A stretch of 37,545 nucleotides of DNA from Methylotenera sp. (lineage in GTDB: Bacteria; Pseudomonadota; Gammaproteobacteria; Burkholderiales; Methylophilaceae), in the NCBI GenBank assembly GCA_027487055.1, contig JAIYEJ010000239.1, positions 1 to 37,545 of the forward strand. Direction: 5' to 3'. The stretch's first letter is position 1; every line of letters begins with the position of its first letter. A program made the translations under genes and the position numbers. The notes beneath the pieces were generated by a model. The model made no database searches and had not been told where the DNA came from. It saw nothing but the letters and a program-made list of their open reading frames with translations. Of the stretch, positions 32,538-37,545 are shown in pieces.

Positions 32538-34139
32538 GTGTGGTTTCGTGCGTAAATCTTTTAAAATTTCACGCGCAGCACTTCTACCTGGGATCCCCGT
32601 GACACCGCCACCAGGGTGAGTACCTGAGCCACACAAATAAAGCATGGGTACAGGCGTTCTGTAGTCTGCATAGCCTGGCACTGGGCGCATCGTAAAAATT
32701 TGGTCACTCGTGAGTGAGCCATGAAAAATATCTCCCCCAGTTAAACCTATTTTTTGTTCTAAATCTTTTGGTGTTAATACTTGGCGCCCAATAATCGAAC
32801 GGGAAAAATTTGGTGCATATTGCGTCATGGTTTTTATTGCGATATCAGCCGCTTCTTCGCGACATGCATCCCAATCGCGATCATCAGACAAGGTTTGATG
32901 AAAATGCTGGCAGAATAAACTCGCCACATGTTGCCCTTTAGGCGCAAGTGTAGGATCTACAGTTGAGGAAATCCACATCTCTATTGCGGGTTGTTTTGCC
33001 CAGCCACCATTTTTTGCGTCGTCATAAGCCTTTTCTAAATACGCAAGAGAAGGCGAAATTAATACAGAGCCCCCATGATGAACCCCCTGTGTTTTGCCTG
33101 GCAAACAAGTAAAATCTGGCAGTTCAGATAGCGCAACATTCATACGTAATGTGGCGGAATGACTACGATAACGCGAAACGGTATTGCGGAATTCATCGGG
33201 CAAAAGTTCGGGTGCAACGAGTTTTTCATATAGTACTTTTGGCGTGGTATTTGCCACTACGCGCGTTGCGTCTATTTCGCGACCGTCTTTAAGGATAATC
33301 CCACATGCGATTCCACCCTTTGTTTTTATTGAAGCAACAGGCGCATTTACTTCAATAACTGCGCCAGCAGCTTTTGCAACTTTTGCAATCGCATCACTTA
33401 CCGCGCCCATGCCGCCTATCGCATGCCCCCATAAACCTTGCTTTGAATTGGTTTGGCCAAAACTGTGGTGCAATATCACATATGCACTGCCAGGCGCGCT
33501 TGGGCTTTGAAACGTGCCTACCGAAGCTAAATAGCCATATCCACCACGTATCGCGCCACCTTTAAAATATTGATTAAGAAAATCAGCAGCTGACATGGTC
33601 ATTAATCTGGCTAACGTAGATTGCGCGCGTGCAGAAAAATGTCTTAATTGCAGGCCAGCGCTTATGGTGGTAAATAAATCTTGATAACCGCCGCCTAAAT
33701 TTGGTGGGGTGCGATGCATAAGCTCACTCACAGCGCCAATAACTTCTTGTAAATCGTTATTCATTCGTATGTATCCAGCACCATCTCCTGAACACAATTT
33801 TTCTAACTGCTTGATATAGTTACCATCATTACCAGTTTCGTCCAATAAATATTTGCCATTAGTTAATGGCATAAAGTCACCAGCAGGGCGGCTCACAATT
33901 TTTAAGCCTGCATCAACCAGCGCTAGCTCAGATACCACTTTTGGACTAAGCATACCAACAAGATAAGATGCGGTAGAGTTTCTAAACCCTGGACAAAATT
34001 CCTCAGTCACGGCAGCACCACCTATCACATGCCGCGCCTCAAAAACGCCAACACTCAGGCCTTTTTTAGCGAGATAGGCTGCGGTAGTGAGCCCGTTATG
34101 ACCTGCTCCAATAATCACAATATCAAATTTATTGGCCAT
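32508..34139 (-). CDS. FAD-dependent oxidoreductase, PYROXD2/phytoene desaturase-like
   Basis: 543 residues. The N-terminal Rossmann motif FDIVIIGAGHNGLTTAAYLAKKGLSVGVFEA (GxGxxG with acidic strand end) binds FAD; GGAAVTEEFCPGF and the C-terminal YLCGSGTHPGGGVTGIPGRSAAREIL complete the cofactor site. The layout and the GxxTHPGGGV ending match PYROXD2-like proteins, relatives of carotenoid desaturases; no carotenoid gene is nearby, so the substrate is open. The last residues, ISKIYQH plus stop, are encoded by interspersed repeat D and are probably not ancestral. It is divergent from a TetR regulator, which likely controls it through the palindrome at 34197. Confidence 0.88.
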   Translation of the reverse strand: MANKFDIVIIGAGHNGLTTAAYLAKKGLSVGVFEARHVIGGAAVTEEFCPGFRNSTASYLVGMLSPKVVSELALVDAGLKIVSRPAGDFMPLTNGKYLLDETGNDGNYIKQLEKLCSGDGAGYIRMNNDLQEVIGAVSELMHRTPPNLGGGYQDLFTTISAGLQLRHFSARAQSTLARLMTMSAADFLNQYFKGGAIRGGYGYLASVGTFQSPSAPGSAYVILHHSFGQTNSKQGLWGHAIGGMGAVSDAIAKVAKAAGAVIEVNAPVASIKTKGGIACGIILKDGREIDATRVVANTTPKVLYEKLVAPELLPDEFRNTVSRYRSHSATLRMNVALSELPDFTCLPGKTQGVHHGGSVLISPSLAYLEKAYDDAKNGGWAKQPAIEMWISSTVDPTLAPKGQHVASLFCQHFHQTLSDDRDWDACREEAADIAIKTMTQYAPNFSRSIIGRQVLTPKDLEQKIGLTGGDIFHGSLTSDQIFTMRPVPGYADYRTPVPMLYLCGSGTHPGGGVTGIPGRSAAREILKDLRTKPHKNISKIYQH

Positions 34140-34196
34140 AAAACCCTCATGTCATTAACTAAAAATAGAACTTATTAAAATAAAATTATAAACAAG

Positions 34197-34208
34197 CTGT
34201 ACGTACAG
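34197..34208. promoter_or_regulatory. 12-bp palindrome between the FAD oxidoreductase and TetR genes
   Basis: CTGTACGTACAG is a perfect palindrome. It lies just upstream of a TATAAT-like -10 on the minus strand (about 34185-34190) for the oxidoreductase and near the -35 position of a plus-strand TATAAT (about 34224-34229) for the regulator, so a dimer bound there could silence both. The binder is inferred to be the adjacent TetR protein. Confidence 0.6.
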
Positions 34209-34260
34209 ACAGTTTATTTTACACTATAATTATTATCAGTTTAAAATAAAGAGAAATTAA

Positions 34261-34869
34261 TTGCTGAGTAAAAAATCAAAAGATTTAAGGATTGTGCGCG
34301 GAGAGGATTCGCGTCGTTGTCTAGTGCAAGCTGCAATCACAGCCGTTGCTCAATATGGCTTAGCTGCCACAACGTTAAATGTAGTGGCCAAGATTGCTGG
34401 CGTATCAAGAACCCTCATTGGTTTTCATTTTTCATCAAAAGAACAGTTATTAGATGCAGCGTTAGAAAGTGCGTTAGATACTTATGATAAAAGTTTGAGA
34501 AAGTATCTTGCTCAAATTAACGTTGATTCACAAATACAAATTGAAGGGCATATTCTTCATGATATGTATTTTGCAGCCAAGCATAGTGAGCTTTTATCGC
34601 TTTGGTTTGCAAATTGGGGTGAAGTGCGTGCGACAAAAAAATATCGCTTGAGTTTGTTGCCAATAGATAACAAATATCGCAATGAAATTGCAGAAAATTT
34701 AAATAATCTATTTAAAGATTCACAATTATCTATGCAGCGAGCTATTATGGTAGATAATTTTATTTATGGGGTTTGGCTAGAATGCCATCTAAATCCTGAA
34801 GATTTTGATTTAGAACAGTATTTATTAGTGGCAAAAAATTTTAACGAGCTAGTAGCTACAAAGCGCTAG
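34261..34869 (+). CDS. TetR-family regulator, BetI-like
   Basis: 202 residues. HTH region VQAAITAVAQYGLAATTLNVVAKIAGVSRTLIGFHFSSKEQLLDAAL matches the TetR_N domain, and the order of residues (ITAVAQYGLA.TTL..VAKIAGVS) with the long C-terminal helix domain resembles BetI-type repressors of choline or related pathways. No bet genes are here, so the inducer is not implied. The start is TTG, 6-8 nt after AGAGAAA; no ATG occurs in the first 20 codons, and a TTG start fits low-level repressor synthesis. It is divergent from the FAD oxidoreductase, which is its probable target. Confidence 0.85.
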   Translation: MLSKKSKDLRIVRGEDSRRCLVQAAITAVAQYGLAATTLNVVAKIAGVSRTLIGFHFSSKEQLLDAALESALDTYDKSLRKYLAQINVDSQIQIEGHILHDMYFAAKHSELLSLWFANWGEVRATKKYRLSLLPIDNKYRNEIAENLNNLFKDSQLSMQRAIMVDNFIYGVWLECHLNPEDFDLEQYLLVAKNFNELVATKR

Positions 34870-34937
34870 TAAAGTAAAATAAAGAATCATGATTTATAGG
34901 GGCAACATTTTACACTTTTTTACTTAAGGGGATTGTA

Positions 34938-35159
34938 ATGAAGCACGTACTTTTATTTGCAGCAATTGTTTTCGTTAGTGCACCTGCCTTTGCAGCAAAA
35001 CCTTGTGAAGAGCTAAAAGCAGAAATCGAAAAAAAGCTCGAAGCAAAAGGAGTTAAAGATTACTCGTTAGAAGTTGTTGAAAATGCTGATGTAGCAGACC
35101 AAAAAGTAGTTGGTAGTTGCGATGGTGGCACTAAAAAGATTGTCTACGCTAGAAAGTAA
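34938..35159 (+). CDS. DUF1161 secreted small protein
   Basis: 73 residues. A signal peptide (cleaved about AFAA-KP, residue 20) leaves a mature protein of about 53 residues: KPCEELKAEIEKKLEAKGVKDYSLEVVE and VVGSCDGGTKKIVYAR. This is DUF1161, the family of E. coli YnfD. Two Cys likely pair. AAGGGGA lies 5 nt before the ATG, a strong site, so expression may be high. The family is periplasmic and of unknown function, probably general envelope related. Confidence 0.9.
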   Translation: MKHVLLFAAIVFVSAPAFAAKPCEELKAEIEKKLEAKGVKDYSLEVVENADVADQKVVGSCDGGTKKIVYARK

Positions 35160-35466
35160 CTAACTAAGCGAAACGCAGGGAAAAAAATATAGCGGAACTT
35201 TTTTAAATAAAACAGCATTATTGCAATTGCTGTAACACTCATATTGCTCAAGTCATTGACCTTACGTATTGGTTTTCACTCATGAATAACCAGCTGTAGC
35301 ACGTATATTCTGCGGGGATGGTCTTTACGGTTGATAGAGTATCTAATTGATATGCTATATAAACTGAACTAAAAAACACTTAAACGTACTAAATGGCCTT
35401 AGATAAGGTATTACACCAAAAATGTAAAACTTATATGTAGCCAAAAGCCACTTTTAGGAGTTAATG
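35160..35466. other. Intergenic region with a possible decayed repeat copy
   Basis: A gap of about 300 bp. The 35281-35365 stretch has AGAGTATCTAATTGATATG and an upstream ATGGTCTTTACGG that recall the interspersed repeat core and the ATGGTATTGCC block, but matches are weak. A small hairpin CAGCA...TGCTG lies at 35213-35232. No gene is apparent. GGAG at 35457-35460 serves the next gene. Confidence 0.35.
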
Positions 35467-35871
35467 ATGCGTTTTTTTAGTTATTTATCAATATTAAGTT
35501 TTTTATTTATCAGTTTTTCTGCCACTGCCAATACAACACCCAAGCAAGTTGATATACAAAGTTTGTCGTTACAAAAATCATATCTTCAAACCATAGATTG
35601 TCGTTCGCCCAAAAGACTCGCTGGAATGTTAAGTTCTGCGCTTAAAAACGCGGATAACTACAATGCAAAAGCAAATAATGCAGGAGTGTTTGAAGAAATT
35701 ATCATCAATAATCCGTCTTGTTTTATTCAGGCACTTAATACTTTACCGCAAAAAAAATGCCTGCAAGTGGAAGATGCTTTTATCAATGAAACTTTCTTTT
35801 ACCCACGCAACGAGATTAAAAGTGCGTTACAAAATGCCACAAACTATAGCAAAAGCTGTATCGCAAGTTAA
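35467..35871 (+). CDS. Secreted protein of unknown function
   Basis: 134 residues from the second ATG (35467; GGAG is 6 nt before it, only 3 before the first). A signal peptide (MRFFSYLSILSFLFISFSATA) is cleaved near ATA-NT. The mature part has four Cys (IDCRSP, NPSCF, KKCLQ, KSCIAS) that could form two disulfides, and is mostly helical (SALKNADNY, FEEIIINNPSCF, INETFFYPRNEI). It looks like a small periplasmic helical protein; I do not recognise the family. Its neighbours are DUF1161 upstream and the KTSC gene convergent. Confidence 0.75.
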   Translation: MRFFSYLSILSFLFISFSATANTTPKQVDIQSLSLQKSYLQTIDCRSPKRLAGMLSSALKNADNYNAKANNAGVFEEIIINNPSCFIQALNTLPQKKCLQVEDAFINETFFYPRNEIKSALQNATNYSKSCIAS

Positions 35872-35913
35872 TTAAGTAGAAATTAAAGTTAAGTACAAAA
35901 CTTAACGGGATTA

Positions 35914-36174
35914 TTATTTAAATAAATCGTCCAGTGGGTTTTTACCACCGCTTGAAGGTTTTGCACTAACGCTTATTGCGGTGAGTTCTTCTTCGATATT
36001 GTCGCGATAAAAACTCCATTGTGCGCCCGCGCTTTTAAAGCGGTTCCACATTTCCGCGCTCACATTGGCGTATTCTAAAGCATTGCCGCAATCTAGCTCT
36101 ACACGCAAAGTGCGGGTGTTGGCCTCATAGCCTATTGCGCGTAATTTACCTGCACTTATTTTTGTCATTTCCAT
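35914..36174 (-). CDS. KTSC-domain protein
   Basis: 86 residues, a single small domain of the KTSC type: SAGKLRAIGYEANTRTLRVELDCGNALEYANVSAEMWNRF with a later YRDNIEEEL, close to the family pattern S-x-x-i-x-x-i-G-Y-d ... L-x-v-x-F-x-x-G ... Y-x-x-V. Cytosolic. KTSC domains occur next to lysyl-tRNA synthetase-like and RNA-related proteins; the function is unproven. It lies 38 bp after the Rieske gene on the same strand and may be co-transcribed. A disordered tail (SAKPSSGGKNPLDDLFK) follows the domain. An ATG six bases further in is an alternative start. Confidence 0.8.
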   Translation of the reverse strand: MEMTKISAGKLRAIGYEANTRTLRVELDCGNALEYANVSAEMWNRFKSAGAQWSFYRDNIEEELTAISVSAKPSSGGKNPLDDLFK

Positions 36175-36212
36175 GATGTAATCATTTCCATATGCTAAGC
36201 CTCGTTAAAATC

Positions 36213-37319
36213 TTAGCTTAAATGAGCTTGCATATGCTTACGATACCATAGATGAAAATGCTCCAAGCCTGCCTCAAGCGGCTGATTGTATGGCCCGCTT
36301 TGCTCTAAACCTTGCGTAAACAAGGCTTTGCGGCCATCGTGCATGCGTTGGCAAATTTCTTTATCTTCAACTGCAGTTTCTAAATAAGCAGCTTGTTGCG
36401 CGTTAACATATGCGCGCTCAAACAAAGCAATGTCTTCAGGGTAATAAAATTCAACCACATTGCTGCAAGTATCAACCCCTGTTGGAATTAAGTGTGAAAC
36501 CACCAACACATTGGGGTACCACTCAATCATTAAAAAAGGGTAAAACACAAACCAAATCGCCCCATATTTTGGTGAAATGTTGCCGAAGTATTGCGTAATT
36601 GATTGCTGCCAATGTTCATACGTGGGCGATAAATGTTGCTCTGGCATGGGTTTGTAACCCACGGTTTGCACGCTAAAATGGTTGCCAAATTGCCAGTTTA
36701 ATTTGTCACAATCGACTACTTGATTAAGTCCAGGGTGAAATGGCGCGACGTGATAATCCTCTAAATAAACTTCAATAAAGGTTTTCCAGTTAAAGTTGTA
36801 ATGCTCAACCATGGCTTTATCAAAATGGAACTGCGTAAAGTCAAAATCTTGCTTACAGACAATCGATTCAAGCTCGACAGTAATATTGCGTGTTGCTTCA
36901 AATAATAAGCCATTCCAATTGATCAGTGGTGCTTTATCTAAGTTTAAGCATGGGTTTTCGTCAAAACGCGGTGCGCCAAGTAGTTTGCCGTTTAAATCGT
37001 AAGTCCAACGATGGAGTGGACATACAATGTTTTGCGCGTTGCCATGGCCTTTTAACATAATGCCTTGGCGATGCCTACACACATTACCTAAAAGCGAAAT
37101 CTCGCCATTTTGATTTACCAAGGCTTTCGCATTGCCCATCCAATCGAGTGCATAGAAGTCGCCAGAATTTGGCACCATGAGCGAATGCCCTACATATTTA
37201 GGTGCATTGGCAAAGAGATGTTGCTCAGCCGCATAAACTTGCGGGCAGAAATAACTATGAATAGGCAAGGCGGCTTGTGTTGCCTGATGACGTTGTGGGA
37301 TTGAAGTGACTGTAGACAT
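36213..37319 (-). CDS. Rieske non-heme iron oxygenase, alpha-subunit type
   Basis: 368 residues. The Rieske centre is CRHRQGIML (Cys-x-His) with a second CPLHRWTYD (Cys-x-x-His) for a 2Fe-2S cluster. The catalytic mononuclear iron site is in NWKTFIEVYLEDYHVAPFHP, whose two His are the expected ligands, with an Asp bridge (ED) before them. This is the ring-hydroxylating dioxygenase / choline-monooxygenase-like layout. No ferredoxin, reductase or beta subunit is adjacent, so an alpha-only (alpha3) enzyme using an external reductase is likely. The start is the ATG at 37319; a TTG 9 bases upstream is less likely. The substrate is unknown. Confidence 0.88.
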   Translation of the reverse strand: MSTVTSIPQRHQATQAALPIHSYFCPQVYAAEQHLFANAPKYVGHSLMVPNSGDFYALDWMGNAKALVNQNGEISLLGNVCRHRQGIMLKGHGNAQNIVCPLHRWTYDLNGKLLGAPRFDENPCLNLDKAPLINWNGLLFEATRNITVELESIVCKQDFDFTQFHFDKAMVEHYNFNWKTFIEVYLEDYHVAPFHPGLNQVVDCDKLNWQFGNHFSVQTVGYKPMPEQHLSPTYEHWQQSITQYFGNISPKYGAIWFVFYPFLMIEWYPNVLVVSHLIPTGVDTCSNVVEFYYPEDIALFERAYVNAQQAAYLETAVEDKEICQRMHDGRKALFTQGLEQSGPYNQPLEAGLEHFHLWYRKHMQAHLS

Positions 37320-37363
37320 AAAAAACAAAGTAATTCTAAAACCAATAAGATTCTGAAAAATTA

Positions 37364-37384
37364 TTTTAGCTATAAAAGCTAAAA
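37364..37384. repeat. Inverted repeat upstream of the Rieske gene
   Basis: TTTTAGCT and AGCTAAAA flank 5 nt, an 8-bp perfect stem about 45-65 bp before the Rieske start on its strand. It could be an operator. The other member of the region, at 37458, is more terminator-like. Confidence 0.4.
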
Positions 37385-37457
37385 TAAAACTTTAGCACAG
37401 AATTTTAAAACGTCTAAACAGACATAAGAATTAATGTCATTTAATGGCTAAAAATGC

Positions 37458-37491
37458 ACTGGCCAAATAGCTTACAAACTAATTGGCCAGT
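37458..37491 (-). terminator. Possible rho-independent terminator at the right edge
   Basis: ACTGGCCAA and TTGGCCAGT form a perfect 9-bp stem around a 16-nt loop. Read on the minus strand it is followed by GCATTTTTAG, a short T run, so it may end a gene entering from beyond the right edge. On the plus strand the tail is weaker. Confidence 0.45.
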
Positions 37492-37545
37492 TAAATTATG
37501 AGAAGTAATATATGTAAATTTAAAATGCGAAACTAGTGTGACAAA

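Overview
The window is about 37.5 kb of AT-rich bacterial DNA with about 37 genes and no rRNA, tRNA, CRISPR array, transposase or phage gene that I can see. LPS enzymes (EptA, WaaA), TolC, RND efflux, a porin and sorted lipoproteins show a Gram-negative cell. Low GC, the pcm-like/tolC/waaA neighbourhood, a split B12-dependent ribonucleotide reductase (NrdJa/NrdJb) and DUF3617, DUF6279 and KTSC proteins point to a betaproteobacterium, most likely Methylophilaceae (Methylotenera-like). That placement is an inference from gene content, not from a marker gene.

Layout. 1-6.0 kb: the 3' part of eptA, then a PstS-like half protein and a porin on the minus strand, divergent from a membrane histidine kinase and an NtrC-type sigma-54 activator. 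6.0-12.8 kb: one operon (DUF2147, DUF2269, SDR, TetR, RND adaptor, RND pump) behind a promoter carrying two near-identical palindromic operators. 12.9-17.5 kb: a PCMT-like protein lacking the usual catalytic serine, TolC, an isochorismatase-fold hydrolase and an unknown anchored protein, convergent with waaA. 17.5-20.8 kb: the nrdJa-nrdJb operon behind an NrdR-box promoter, with an extra 40-codon ORF between the subunits.

20.8-24.9 kb: a Sel1-repeat gene built of 108-bp tandem repeats, preceded by a very good sigma-54 promoter and two 12-bp palindromes exactly 21 bp apart; then a STAS protein, a His-rich periplasmic repeat protein and an E. coli-type YcaO. 24.9-31 kb: small envelope genes and the conserved ybbP-ybbA/tesA divergent block. 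31-37.5 kb: a bestrophin-like channel, a PYROXD2-like FAD oxidoreductase divergent from a BetI-like TetR regulator around a 12-bp palindrome, small secreted proteins, a KTSC protein and a Rieske oxygenase.

The most unusual signals are (i) a family of about 80-bp interspersed repeats, at least five copies and all in the same orientation, in gaps between 22.3 and 32.6 kb; one supplies the C-terminus of the FAD oxidoreductase; (ii) the sigma-54/tandem-palindrome control region of the Sel1 gene; (iii) the small ORF inside the nrdJ operon; and (iv) the twin-operator efflux operon. None of these has been tested against a database here.
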